Shown: positions 23,771-31,946, counted from the first letter of the stretch. The stretch: DNA of 35,910 nucleotides from Candidatus Planktophila sp. (GCA_024641555.1 JAHECV010000005.1:1-35910); one strand, 5' to 3'. Numbers and translations are program-made. The notes: generated from the sequence alone by a model not told the origin.

Positions 23771-25068
23771 TGCCAAAAATAACTGGGGTCGAGACATTCG
23801 ACATTCGCTTTCCAACTTCTAAATCTTTAGATGGCTCCGATGCCATGAACCAAGATCCTGATTACTCAGGTGCTTATCTGCGGATCAATACCGATGCTGG
23901 AGTTCATGGTGACTCACTTGTATTCACAATCGGGCGCGGTAATGAAGTTCAATTGCAGGCTATCGAAATATTGGCTGAGAAAATCGTTGGTCTAAATACT
24001 TCGGATGCTTTAGAAAATATTGGTGGCATCGCTCGTGAATTATCGGGTGATTCGCAACTTCGTTGGCTCGGCCCTGATTACGGCGTCTTCCACATGGGAG
24101 CTGGTGGCGTCTTAAATGCGCTCTGGGACCTCTTTGCTAAGGAACGCAAGGTTCCACTTTGGAAATTACTCTCTGATCTTTCACCGCAAGAGATCGTTAA
24201 CGCGATTGATTTTAGATATATAACCGATGCCTTATCCAAGTCAGAAGCGCTCGATATTTTAAATCGCCAAGTCGATTACAAGGCTGACAACGAAGCAAAG
24301 TTGCGTGCCCAAGGAGTTCCGGCTTACACCACCTCCCCCGGTTGGCTCGGCTATACCGACGAAAAGATGCTTAAGCTAACGCAAGAGGCGATGGACCAAG
24401 GTTTTAAACTTCTTAAATATAAGTGCGGTAAATCTCTAGAAGATGATCAACGTCGTCTAAAGAAGGTACGCGAACTAGTCGGGCCAGATTTTGCAATCGC
24501 TATCGATGCTAACCAAGTCTGGGATGTCGATGATGCGATCACCTGGATCAATCAGCTCAAAGAGTTCAAGCTCACTTGGGTAGAAGAGCCAACTTCTCCA
24601 ACCGATGTCGTTGGCCACGCCAAGATTGCCGCTGGAATAGCGCCGACTCGTGTAGCAACCGGTGAAATGGCGGGTTCCCGCATCATATTTAAGCAACTGC
24701 TGCAAAGTAAGGGCTTTTCAGTAATGCAGATCGATGCCACTCGCGTTGCGGGAGTAAATGAAAATATTGCAAATATTTTGATGGCTGCAAAATTTGGAGT
24801 TCCGGTCTGCCCACATGCGGGAGGAGTTGGGTTGTGCGAAATGGTGCAGCATCTGGCGATGTTCGACGCGGTTGCGGTAACTGGCCATCATCCAGGTCGA
24901 GTTGTGGAATTCGTCGATCATTTGCATGAACATTTTCTTGTTCCAACCGATATACAGAACGGCAATTACATGGCACCGTTATCACCTGGAGCGGGCGCTG
25001 AAATACATCAAGCAAGTATCGATGAGTTCAAATTCCCATCCGGGACTTACTGGAAGAATGGAGCATAA
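23770..25068 (+). CDS. fucD: L-fuconate dehydratase
   Basis: A 432-residue enolase-superfamily dehydratase that converts L-fuconate to 2-keto-3-deoxy-L-fuconate. It lines up over its whole length with Xanthomonas FucD and human ENOSF1 as I recall them: VRFPTS-like start FDIRFPTSKSLDGSDAMNQD, LRWLGPDYGVFHMGAGGVLN, IDFRYITDAL, QGVPAYTTSPGWLGY, and CPHAGGVGLCEMVQHL. Active-site residues are Lys 216 and Lys 218 (LKYKCGK), Asp 246 and Asn 248 (IDANQVWD), Glu 272 (WVEEPTSP), Glu 299 (ATGEMAG), Asp 322 and His 349. This is the most specific functional call in the island and fixes the pathway as L-fucose (or L-galactonate-like acid) oxidation. Middle gene of an enolase-fucD-SDR-gntR transcript. Confidence 0.95.
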   Translation: MPKITGVETFDIRFPTSKSLDGSDAMNQDPDYSGAYLRINTDAGVHGDSLVFTIGRGNEVQLQAIEILAEKIVGLNTSDALENIGGIARELSGDSQLRWLGPDYGVFHMGAGGVLNALWDLFAKERKVPLWKLLSDLSPQEIVNAIDFRYITDALSKSEALDILNRQVDYKADNEAKLRAQGVPAYTTSPGWLGYTDEKMLKLTQEAMDQGFKLLKYKCGKSLEDDQRRLKKVRELVGPDFAIAIDANQVWDVDDAITWINQLKEFKLTWVEEPTSPTDVVGHAKIAAGIAPTRVATGEMAGSRIIFKQLLQSKGFSVMQIDATRVAGVNENIANILMAAKFGVPVCPHAGGVGLCEMVQHLAMFDAVAVTGHHPGRVVEFVDHLHEHFLVPTDIQNGNYMAPLSPGAGAEIHQASIDEFKFPSGTYWKNGA

Positions 25069-25070
25069 GC

Positions 25071-25820
25071 ATGAGCGCTGAATTTAAAGGTCTCACTGCC
25101 GTAGTCACGGGAGCTGGTTCAGGTATAGGCCTGTCGGTGGCGCGAATGCTCTCGGAATCCGGAGCGAAGGTCTTTGGTTTAGATCTCAACGCCGGTGATA
25201 TGGGTTCGCATGCCACATTTATTCCATGCGATGTTTCAGATCCTTCCAAAGTTGCTGCTGCATTTAGCGAGATCGCAAAAGCAACTGATGTCATTGACAT
25301 CTTGGCAAATAACGCTGGCGTTGGCGCAATCGGATCAATTACCGATGCTAAAGAAGAAGAATGGGCGAAAGTCTTTGGTGTAAACGTCTTCGGGATGGGC
25401 CGTGTTAGCGCCGCGGCAATGCCATTTTTAAAGAAGAGCAAGGTTGCATCAATTGTTAACACTTGCTCTATTGCTGCCACTGCAGGGCTGCCACAACGTG
25501 CGGTTTATTCTGCAAGTAAAGGCGCGGTGCTCTCACTTACTTTGGCCATGGCGGCAGATGGAATTCCAGATAAGGTCCGCGTAAATTGCGTGGCGCCTGG
25601 AACTGCAGATACTCCTTGGGTATCTCGCTTGCTATCGCAGGCGGCAGATCCTGTGGCCGAACGCGCCGCCCTTGAAGCGCGCCAGCCGATGGGGCGTTTA
25701 GTCAGCGCAGATGAAGTTGCCAGCGCAATTCTCTACCTGGCCAGCCCACGTCAGGCGTCGACGACCGGAACAGTTCTCAACGTTGACGGTGGTATGCAAG
25801 GATTACGCCTTCGCAAATAA
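25071..25820 (+). CDS. 2-keto-3-deoxy-L-fuconate dehydrogenase (SDR family)
   Basis: A 249-residue classical SDR with TGAGSGIG (13-20), NNAG (80-83), Ser 133, Tyr 146 and Lys 150. The C-terminal stretch GTADTPWVSRLLSQAADPVA then ERAALEARQPMGRLVSADEV and STTGTVLNVDGGMQGLRLRK is the characteristic signature of 2-keto-3-deoxy-L-fuconate (and L-rhamnonate) 4-dehydrogenases, which make the 2,4-diketo acid with NAD+. Asp 38 after beta-2 (GLDLN) fits NAD preference. It starts 2 bases after the fucD stop with GGAG seven bases upstream. Product would go to the FAH-family hydrolase at 9491. Confidence 0.92.
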   Translation: MSAEFKGLTAVVTGAGSGIGLSVARMLSESGAKVFGLDLNAGDMGSHATFIPCDVSDPSKVAAAFSEIAKATDVIDILANNAGVGAIGSITDAKEEEWAKVFGVNVFGMGRVSAAAMPFLKKSKVASIVNTCSIAATAGLPQRAVYSASKGAVLSLTLAMAADGIPDKVRVNCVAPGTADTPWVSRLLSQAADPVAERAALEARQPMGRLVSADEVASAILYLASPRQASTTGTVLNVDGGMQGLRLRK

Positions 25821-25838
25821 GCGATTTATCTAAATCGC
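25821..25838. promoter_or_regulatory. 18-bp palindrome before the GntR gene
   Basis: GCGATTTA (25821-25828) and TAAATCGC (25831-25838) form a perfect inverted repeat around TC, directly after the dehydrogenase stop and 19 bases before the GntR start. The tight centre disfavours a hairpin and there is no U-run, so an operator for autoregulation is a reasonable guess. Confidence 0.4.
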
Positions 25839-25856
25839 ATCTGATTGAGGTGAGTA

Positions 25857-26639
25857 ATGCCGACTAAGAAGAGCGCAGCACCTCGCCCTGTAAAGCGCGC
25901 ACCTCGCCGTTCCGTTCTATCGGATGAGATTTACGAGATGATCAAAGCGATGATCTTTGATCATGAGATCGCACCTGGATCGCGGGTAAATATTGATGCT
26001 CTTGCGGTTCAGTTAGATGTATCGCAGACCCCAGTGCGCGAGGCGCTAGCTCGCCTCGAATCCGATGGTTTGATTGCTAAGGAACCCCTCAAAGGTTACA
26101 AAGCAACTGACTTACTTTCCTTAAAAGAATTTAATGATCTCTTTCAATTTCGTTTATTAATCGAACCCTGGGCCGCGGAGCAAGCCGCCAAGTTAGTTGA
26201 TAACACCGGCAAGACTGCGCTGAAGGCGGAGATGCAGAGCGCCAAGACGGCTCTAAAGTTATCTGGGTACGATCAATTTCAGGCGCTTACCGAACATGAT
26301 GCGCGTTTTCATTCTCTAATCGCTAGCATCTCAGGAAATCAATCTGTGGCAGATTCTTTTGAACGAACTCACTGCCATCTCCATTTATTTAGACTATTCA
26401 TGGCTAATAAATTACATTTAATTGAGGGTGAGACTCGTGGCAAATTTGTGCAAGACCTCTTTGAAGAGTATTACCAAGGCGGATCTGGACAATTAGCAAT
26501 CAAAGAACACGATGTAATCGCCAAGGCGATTTCTGAGCAAAACTCAAAAGCTGCAAGAAGTGCGATGCACGCCCACATCGAGTCATCACTCAAGCGCTTC
26601 TCTCCCGCAGCGCAAGCGATCAATAAAAATAATCTCTAA
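25857..26639 (+). CDS. GntR-family regulator, FCD (FadR) subgroup
   Basis: A 260-residue regulator with a basic N-terminal tail (MPTKKSAAPRPVKRAPRRS), a winged helix (SDEIYEMIKAMIFDHEIAPG, VNIDALAVQLDVSQTPVREA, LARLESDGLIAKEPLKGYKA; about residues 20-85) and a helical FCD ligand domain with FRLLIEPWAAEQAA, TEHDARFHSLIASISGN, and EHDVIAKAISEQNSKAARSA followed by MHAHIE, holding the Asp and His residues that usually bind a metal and an organic acid. Regulators of this type commonly respond to sugar acids such as fuconate, or to lactate. It is the only regulator in the island and most likely controls it. Start preceded by GAGGTGA. Candidate sites are the repeats at 22596-22633, 25821-25838, 26676-26685 and 31862-31871. 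Confidence 0.92.
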   Translation: MPTKKSAAPRPVKRAPRRSVLSDEIYEMIKAMIFDHEIAPGSRVNIDALAVQLDVSQTPVREALARLESDGLIAKEPLKGYKATDLLSLKEFNDLFQFRLLIEPWAAEQAAKLVDNTGKTALKAEMQSAKTALKLSGYDQFQALTEHDARFHSLIASISGNQSVADSFERTHCHLHLFRLFMANKLHLIEGETRGKFVQDLFEEYYQGGSGQLAIKEHDVIAKAISEQNSKAARSAMHAHIESSLKRFSPAAQAINKNNL

Positions 26640-26645
26640 AGATCC

Positions 26646-26688
26646 TTGACCCGCGCCAGATAGCGCACTAAGTTTTCCTATAGGATTT
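26646..26688 (+). promoter_or_regulatory. Promoter and TCCTATAGGA palindrome before the second enolase-family gene
   Basis: A perfect 10-bp palindrome TCCTATAGGA (26676-26685) lies 23 bases before the GTG start at 26709. It overlaps TATAGGATTT, which may be a -10. Alternatively, TTGACC (26646-26651), a 17-base spacer and TAAGTT (26669-26674) form a promoter whose start point would fall within the palindrome, the usual place for a repressor site. The same palindrome occurs at 31862-31871. Confidence 0.5.
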
Positions 26689-26708
26689 TTTAAGGGATAG
26701 GAATTCAC

Positions 26709-27830
26709 GTGGGCTTATCAATCATTAAAGATATTGAAATTCGCGCTTGCCGTGGATCAGATGCACCAGAATCAAAGGATGCAGTTGCGGCTGTAAAGCT
26801 TCCTGGTGGTTCACGCCCGGATTTCACCGTCATCACTATTACTACTGAAGATGGCGTTAAAGGAACTTCTTTCGGCTTTGGCGCCCAAGATGCCAAGGCT
26901 GCTGCCGCAACTATGTCGCAGGTAAAGCCATACTTCATCGGTCGCAGCGCCCACGATTCTGCAAAGAATATAAAGGAGTTCGAACTCTTTGATCGTCGCT
27001 GGAACCATGTTCCTATTTACTCGTATGCCCCATTCGATAACGCGTGCTGGGATATCGTCGGCAAGATGGCGCATTTGCCAGTTTATAAAATTCTCGGAGC
27101 AGCGCGCGAAAAGGTGCCGCTATATGTTTCATCAATGTTCTTGCCTGGTCCAGAGGATTATGCAAAGCAAGCACTTGAAGTTAAAGCCAAGGGTTATAAA
27201 GGCTACAAACTCCACCCACCGGGAGGCCTTGATCTAGATATCGCTTGCTATCGCGCAGTGCGCAAAGCGGTCGGCGATGATTTCACCTTAATGGCTGACC
27301 CAGTGATTATGTATTCATATGAAGAAGCGCTTAAAGCTGGACGTGAATTAGAAAAACTTGGATACAAATGGTTTGAAGAGCCACTTCTTGATGTCGATCT
27401 AAATGGCCTTAAAAAACTCCGTGAGAAGTTAGATATTCCAATTTGCGGCACTGAAGTAATTGCTGGAAATAACTACTCAGTTGCCAGCTGCATTAAGGAA
27501 GGCATCGTAGATATCGTCCGTACCGACGTATCTTGGCGCGCTGGAATTACCGCAGTCATGAAGACTGCTCACTTGGCGGAATCTTTCGGAGTTAAATGCG
27601 AACTTCACACCACGATTTATCATGGCCTTGAGCAAGTGCAGTTGCACCCATCGCTTGCCATCAGCAACTGTGAATTCTTTGAAACCCTCTATCCATTTGA
27701 AGATTTCCAGTTTGGCACCAAGAGCCAGCTAAATATTGTCGATGGTTATGTGATGGCTCCCCAAGGTGAAGGCCTCTGCATTGATTACGATTGGGATTTC
27801 ATCGACAAGCACACTGTCGCAATCCTTTAG
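26709..27830 (+). CDS. Enolase-superfamily (mandelate racemase-like) dehydratase, KxH type
   Basis: A 373-residue enzyme with a GTG start preceded by AGGGATAGGA. The magnesium ligands Asp 197 (LMADPVIM), Glu 223 (WFEEPL) and Glu 249 (ICGTEV), and the Asp 273/His 300 dyad (RTDVSW, CELHTT) are all present, so it should be an active acid-sugar dehydratase or epimerase. The strand-2 motif is Lys 167-x-His 169 (YKLHPPGG), unlike the KxK of fuconate dehydratase. The substrate is not assignable by eye. It follows the GntR gene but has its own promoter region, and its palindrome is shared with the MFS operon, suggesting that it works with the 649-residue protein and the 2-hydroxyacid dehydrogenase. 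Confidence 0.87.
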   Translation: MGLSIIKDIEIRACRGSDAPESKDAVAAVKLPGGSRPDFTVITITTEDGVKGTSFGFGAQDAKAAAATMSQVKPYFIGRSAHDSAKNIKEFELFDRRWNHVPIYSYAPFDNACWDIVGKMAHLPVYKILGAAREKVPLYVSSMFLPGPEDYAKQALEVKAKGYKGYKLHPPGGLDLDIACYRAVRKAVGDDFTLMADPVIMYSYEEALKAGRELEKLGYKWFEEPLLDVDLNGLKKLREKLDIPICGTEVIAGNNYSVASCIKEGIVDIVRTDVSWRAGITAVMKTAHLAESFGVKCELHTTIYHGLEQVQLHPSLAISNCEFFETLYPFEDFQFGTKSQLNIVDGYVMAPQGEGLCIDYDWDFIDKHTVAIL

Positions 27831-27840
27831 CCCCTAAGAA

Positions 27841-28731
27841 CTAACCTTGCGCAACCACGTTTGCCAAAGGTTGACCGGCCGCAAAACGCGCTAACTGTGC
27901 TTCAACTAGCGCGCGCCCACGTGGTTCAAAGGCCTTTGAATCTCCCCCGACATGCGGAGTGATTAGCGTATTTGGCGCACTCCATAACGGATGGCCGGCG
28001 GGAAGTGGCTCGGGATCGGTTACATCTAGGGCAGCAAAGATCCGCTTTGAATTTAACTCTGCAAGTAGCGCTGCAGTATCTATGACGGCACCACGTGCAA
28101 CATTTATGAGCGCCGCGCCATCTTTCATTTTTGCCAGGCGCTTGGCGTTCATTAAATGACGAGTTTGGTCATTTAGCGGAACTATCAAGATGATTACATC
28201 GAATGATGCAATCAGTTCATCAAATTGATCCATGGTAAGTGCGCCATCGCTGCCAGATTTAGAGAAAGAATTTATCTGCACTTCAAAGCCGCCCAGCATT
28301 CGCGCAATTGTCTTGCCGATATTTCCATGGCCCACAATGGCAACTCGCGAATCAGTTAGCGCTGCATTGCTGGTGTGCGACCAGATTCCTTTACTCTGAT
28401 TCTGCGCAAATTCAGCAAAGCCGCGACGTGCCGCAATTGCCAAACCAACTGCCAATTCTGCAGTTGATGCATCGTGCACACCTGCTGCATTGCAGAGCGT
28501 GACCCCCTTTGGGCGAAGCGGAATAACATCATCGACGCCGGCATTTGGAGATTGAATTACTTGCAGCGAACTCATCTGGGCAATTGGAGTTAGCGCAGCA
28601 GCGCCATACATATATGCCGGAACGTAAAAGGTGATCTTTTCTAGATCTTGCGCTCGTGGAGTTAGGCCATCAGTTGGCAGGTGTTCCAAACCAGTTGGAA
28701 TCTTGAGATCACTCCACTGCGTCCAAATCAC
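27841..28731 (-). CDS. D-isomer-specific 2-hydroxyacid dehydrogenase
   Basis: A 296-residue NAD-dependent dehydrogenase of the D-2-hydroxyacid family (glyoxylate/hydroxypyruvate reductase-like). Rossmann motif GHGNIGKTIARMLGGFEV, then NVARGAVIDTAAL with the substrate-binding Arg, ALDVTDPEPLPAGHPLW with the catalytic Glu, and ITPHVGG with the catalytic His. GTG at 28731 is chosen because it overlaps the previous stop as GTGA; the frame is open to 28779 but that part lies inside the preceding gene. It is slightly shorter at the N-terminus than average. Likely reduces or oxidises a 2-keto acid produced by this operon. Its stop is 10 bases from the convergent enolase-family stop, with no terminator seen between. 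Confidence 0.88.
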   Translation of the reverse strand: MIWTQWSDLKIPTGLEHLPTDGLTPRAQDLEKITFYVPAYMYGAAALTPIAQMSSLQVIQSPNAGVDDVIPLRPKGVTLCNAAGVHDASTAELAVGLAIAARRGFAEFAQNQSKGIWSHTSNAALTDSRVAIVGHGNIGKTIARMLGGFEVQINSFSKSGSDGALTMDQFDELIASFDVIILIVPLNDQTRHLMNAKRLAKMKDGAALINVARGAVIDTAALLAELNSKRIFAALDVTDPEPLPAGHPLWSAPNTLITPHVGGDSKAFEPRGRALVEAQLARFAAGQPLANVVAQG

Positions 28732-30677
28732 AGATTGCGCCCCGTAATGATTGGATCCCAATCTTGGCGACCTGACCAAGGTGTTTCATAACTTGGATCA
28801 TTTACGTAGCGGCTGATCTTGAATTTAAGTGAGGCGACCGCTCCCCCAACTAGATCAAGGGCAAACCACTTATCACCGATATTTACATCCTGTACAGAGC
28901 CATCGGCTCCAGTGATCACAACGGAATCAAAGCGATGTTCGCCAAAAGTTCCAGCTTCGATAACTAACTGGCGATCTTCGCTATCGATATTGGCAACTTG
29001 CATCGAAATAGAAGAATCACTTATCGCATCAACGATAACTGCCGCGCCAGAAGGCAGACCTGGGCGTTGTTTCTGGCCATCAAAAAAGCGCACTTTGCCG
29101 TGCTGCAATCCACCATGTGAAATATGCATCGGCCCGCCAAAGACCATCTGCCCCAGCCCTTCAAAGTAGACCGGATTAAATTCTTGCCAGGCATGGATGT
29201 TGTAACCGGGTACGCGCAGATCAAGACCTACTACTTCATCGGCGGTTGCGGGATCATAACTATCCCAGTTTCGCGGATTTCCGGTGTTAGAGCGCATCTT
29301 GCGTAATTGAATCTTGATTAATTCGATATTGGCTTTCAAAATATCTACCGGATAATTTGGCAAGTGGCCCTGCACAAATTGGAACCAAGGCAAGGTATTT
29401 GCGATGTAATGCTTGGTATCACGACCGGTTGCCTTATCTCCACCAGATACTCCAGGAATGTAAATTGCATCCCAATCGTTATCGCGCGGAAGCGCAAGAA
29501 TTCGATCTAAATCTTCCTGCGCCATCGATGATGTCCAGATATAGATCATGTGGCGCGCCGAAGGTAAACGGTAATCTGCCCAGCCAGCATCGAAGTGGCG
29601 ATGTGGAACTTTGGTAACGCCATCTACCTCTTTACGAAGCGACCAGATTAAATCGAACTGCGAACGCGGAAGATCTAAATACTTGTAATCACCAGTTAAT
29701 AAAACTGCATTCATCGCCGCGTTGGTGATTGGCTCCATAATGGTCATAAAGCCATGTGGCCAACGCCAACCGTAATAACCGCCCCACCACTTGCCGTCAT
29801 TGAATTCACCAATTGCACCAGATGTACCGATGTTATCGGGCATGATTCCGCCGTTTTCATCTTTGCGCTTAGTCCAAGCGCCTAGATATTCCAACATGGT
29901 CTGCTTCAGATCTTGATCGCCTGAATACATATAGGCATGAGTTAAAAGCGATGTGGAGTTGAGGTTAAGGGGTACATCACCGCGATTCATGCGCGCGTTC
30001 ATCTTATTAATTAAGTCGTCATAAACTTCTGGATCTGACCAGTGGCAACGCATCGATGAGAAATCAGTTTTCACAATATCTTCATATGGCGCTAGATAAT
30101 CATCTAAAACGGTGCGGTGGGTCTCCCAATCTTCGTGAGTAACAACCTGGCGCGGTCCACGGCTGCCGGTAAGCGGTGACTGCATAGCTTTCTTGGCGCG
30201 GTCATAGTTTGGCGCGAGTGGATCTTTCCCCGTGTACATCGCCGCAAAGCGCGCTGCGCGTTGGCGATCGATTAGCGAATCAGGTTTAGTTAATCCGAAG
30301 AAGTAATGGAATAGGTAGCCTTCACCGTGATGCATCCAGTCGTAGTAGCCATCGAATTCGCGGTGAATCTGACCGTACTCGGTCCACTGCAAGGTAATCG
30401 CATCCCACATTTTGCGAGCTAATTGATAAACCTCTTCACTTCCGCCAATTGTGTAGAAGAGTGCAAGGTACATAAAAGCTTCATATGGATCATCAGATCC
30501 ATCCATGCTGGGCCATTGATCGCGCCAGATAAGCGAGCCATCACTGCGGGTGTAGCGCGCCACAAATTCGGGGGCCACTTCGTTTAGCGTTGTAATTATC
30601 TCGCGTTCTAGTTTGGCCCACTCTGGCGCAATCGCCTGCGATGTAACTTTTGCGCTCTTCATTGAGTGGTTAGCCAT
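28728..30677 (-). CDS. Large protein of unrecognised family, possibly an alpha/alpha-barrel carbohydrate enzyme
   Basis: A 649-residue protein with no signal peptide. I do not recognise the family. The N-terminal 450 residues are rich in Trp, Tyr, His and paired helices: SLIWRDQWPSMDGSDDPYEA, YYDWMHHGEGYLFHYFFGL, GGIMPDNIGTSGAIGEFNDG, KWWGGYYGWRWPHGFM and HRHFDAGWADYRLPSARHMI. Such a pattern suggests an (alpha/alpha)6 toroid with an acidic, aromatic cleft, as in many glycoside hydrolases and polysaccharide lyases; the last 130 residues look all-beta (VIVDAISDSSISMQVANIDS, VITGADGSVQDVNIGDKWFA). Cytoplasmic location implies a small imported substrate. It sits between an MFS transporter gene (2-base gap) and a 2-hydroxyacid dehydrogenase gene (4-base overlap). 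Hydrolase is inference only. Confidence 0.75.
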   Translation of the reverse strand: MANHSMKSAKVTSQAIAPEWAKLEREIITTLNEVAPEFVARYTRSDGSLIWRDQWPSMDGSDDPYEAFMYLALFYTIGGSEEVYQLARKMWDAITLQWTEYGQIHREFDGYYDWMHHGEGYLFHYFFGLTKPDSLIDRQRAARFAAMYTGKDPLAPNYDRAKKAMQSPLTGSRGPRQVVTHEDWETHRTVLDDYLAPYEDIVKTDFSSMRCHWSDPEVYDDLINKMNARMNRGDVPLNLNSTSLLTHAYMYSGDQDLKQTMLEYLGAWTKRKDENGGIMPDNIGTSGAIGEFNDGKWWGGYYGWRWPHGFMTIMEPITNAAMNAVLLTGDYKYLDLPRSQFDLIWSLRKEVDGVTKVPHRHFDAGWADYRLPSARHMIYIWTSSMAQEDLDRILALPRDNDWDAIYIPGVSGGDKATGRDTKHYIANTLPWFQFVQGHLPNYPVDILKANIELIKIQLRKMRSNTGNPRNWDSYDPATADEVVGLDLRVPGYNIHAWQEFNPVYFEGLGQMVFGGPMHISHGGLQHGKVRFFDGQKQRPGLPSGAAVIVDAISDSSISMQVANIDSEDRQLVIEAGTFGEHRFDSVVITGADGSVQDVNIGDKWFALDLVGGAVASLKFKISRYVNDPSYETPWSGRQDWDPIITGRNL

Positions 30678-30679
30678 TT

Positions 30680-31834
30680 TTAGATCCTATTCGTCGTATC
30701 TGGTTGAGGCAATGAATTTTTTAAAACCCAAATAAAGGTAATTGTGGTCAAAATCAAGGTTATGAAAATAACTGTATAGGCGGCACGGAAACCATAGTTT
30801 TCGCTGACAAATCCCATGATCCAAGGAGAGGTTCCGTTTGAGATACCCATCCCGATCACAAAAGCGGCGATGCCTTTATCAGATCCTTGTTCGCTACCGC
30901 TAGCCATGGCGATAGCGATAGATGCGCACGGGCCTATTCCGGCCGCGGCGATAATTAAGCCAAGCAAAGTCAAAGTTGGCGAAGATGTAAAGACGATGAT
31001 TGCGATTCCGGTTGATACTGTGGCAACGCAATAACTCCAAATCTTCTTCAAATTATATTCATTGCGTGTTGAGAGAAAGATGCGTGATAAGGCCACAAAG
31101 TAGGGAGCGATGGTTGCAAATAGCACCGCCGTTTTAATGGCAGTTCCGCGCTCTGCAAGTAGATCCACCGCCCAGGATGAAAGTGAAACTTCCATGGTTA
31201 TCGAAAGAAATGCGAATAAAACCAAGGCGATGATGCGCTTATCCCAATTTATCTTTAATTGATCATGCTCTGGCGATGGACGAGCAGCTAGCTCTGGAAT
31301 CAATAACTGCGCGAGCAAGCCGACCACTATCGCAGATAGCGCCACAGTCCAGCGCCAGGCGATATCTACTTGTGTCGTTAAACCAATGACGGTTGGAGAT
31401 ACCGATCCCATAAATAATCCGAAGCCAGTCGAGCGAAACATATTCTTTAAAGCAGTCTTGGAATGAGAACCCAAAATCGCCGTTGCGGTATTGCCGGTGA
31501 TTACCGACCCACCTGCGGCTAGCGCGATCGCCGGCACTGAAAAGTAAACGCTCGGACTTAGGCAATAGATCAAAGTTCCGCCGACAACGACAAACCAACC
31601 AATTCGCATTGTGTGATGTGCCGGGCGGCGATGGCCGTGGCTAAGTAAGAGCAGTGAAATAAAAACTAGTGCACCAGCCCAACCGATATTGTGCCAAGCG
31701 GCATGGACTCTAGTAAGTGAGAAGTCGCGTTTTATAAGTTGAATGGAAAAACCGAGAGAGCCCATCAGATAAGACAGCATCGCGTTTAATAAAATTAAGC
31801 GATAAACCAGCTTGCGCGGTAGAGCTTGCGGCAC
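30680..31834 (-). CDS. MFS transporter
   Basis: A 384-residue permease with about twelve hydrophobic segments. GTG at 31834 is chosen since GAGGGAG lies six bases upstream and the protein then begins just before the first helix (LVYRLILLNAMLSYLMGSLG); the frame is open to 31939, but the extra residues would cross the promoter. Features include RVHAAWHNIGWAGALVFISL, the cytoplasmic loop SHGHRRPAHHTMRIG between helices 2 and 3, and GMGISNGTSPWIMGFVSENY near the end. It probably imports the substrate for the enzymes encoded downstream; its sugar or acid is unknown. Its promoter region carries TCCTATAGGA (31862-31871). Confidence 0.88.
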   Translation of the reverse strand: MPQALPRKLVYRLILLNAMLSYLMGSLGFSIQLIKRDFSLTRVHAAWHNIGWAGALVFISLLLLSHGHRRPAHHTMRIGWFVVVGGTLIYCLSPSVYFSVPAIALAAGGSVITGNTATAILGSHSKTALKNMFRSTGFGLFMGSVSPTVIGLTTQVDIAWRWTVALSAIVVGLLAQLLIPELAARPSPEHDQLKINWDKRIIALVLFAFLSITMEVSLSSWAVDLLAERGTAIKTAVLFATIAPYFVALSRIFLSTRNEYNLKKIWSYCVATVSTGIAIIVFTSSPTLTLLGLIIAAAGIGPCASIAIAMASGSEQGSDKGIAAFVIGMGISNGTSPWIMGFVSENYGFRAAYTVIFITLILTTITFIWVLKNSLPQPDTTNRI

Positions 31835-31858
31835 CAAAAACTCCCTCAAATAGATTTT

Positions 31859-31871
31859 AAATCCTATAGGA
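31859..31871 (-). promoter_or_regulatory. TCCTATAGGA palindrome and -10 before the MFS operon
   Basis: The palindrome at 31862-31871 is identical to the one at 26676-26685, and on the minus strand both read TTCCTATAGGATTT. TAGGAT (31866-31861) would serve as a -10 with transcription starting near 31854, just upstream of the GAGGGAG ribosome site. No convincing -35 is present, which would fit either an activator or a weak promoter. Confidence 0.5.
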
Positions 31872-31920
31872 ACTTGCGGTGCGAAAGCGAGCATTTGCAG
31901 CCACTTTGAACTGTTTAATT

Positions 31921-31946
31921 CAAGTAGTTGAAAGTTCAACTACTTG
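31921..31946. promoter_or_regulatory. 26-bp inverted repeat, MarR-like operator
   Basis: CAAGTAGTTGAA (31921-31932) and TTCAACTACTTG (31935-31946) form a perfect 12-bp inverted repeat around AG. The right side overlaps the spacer and the left arm overlaps the -35 of the rightward promoter (31928-31956), so a bound protein would block transcription. The compact near-continuous palindrome with TTGAA/TTCAA core is of the kind bound by MarR-family regulators; no such gene is in the window. Confidence 0.7.

Noticed and set aside
27831..27840. Terminator between the convergent enolase-family and 2-hydroxyacid dehydrogenase genes
   Set aside because: The gap is 10 bases and no stem with a T-run is visible at either 3' end.
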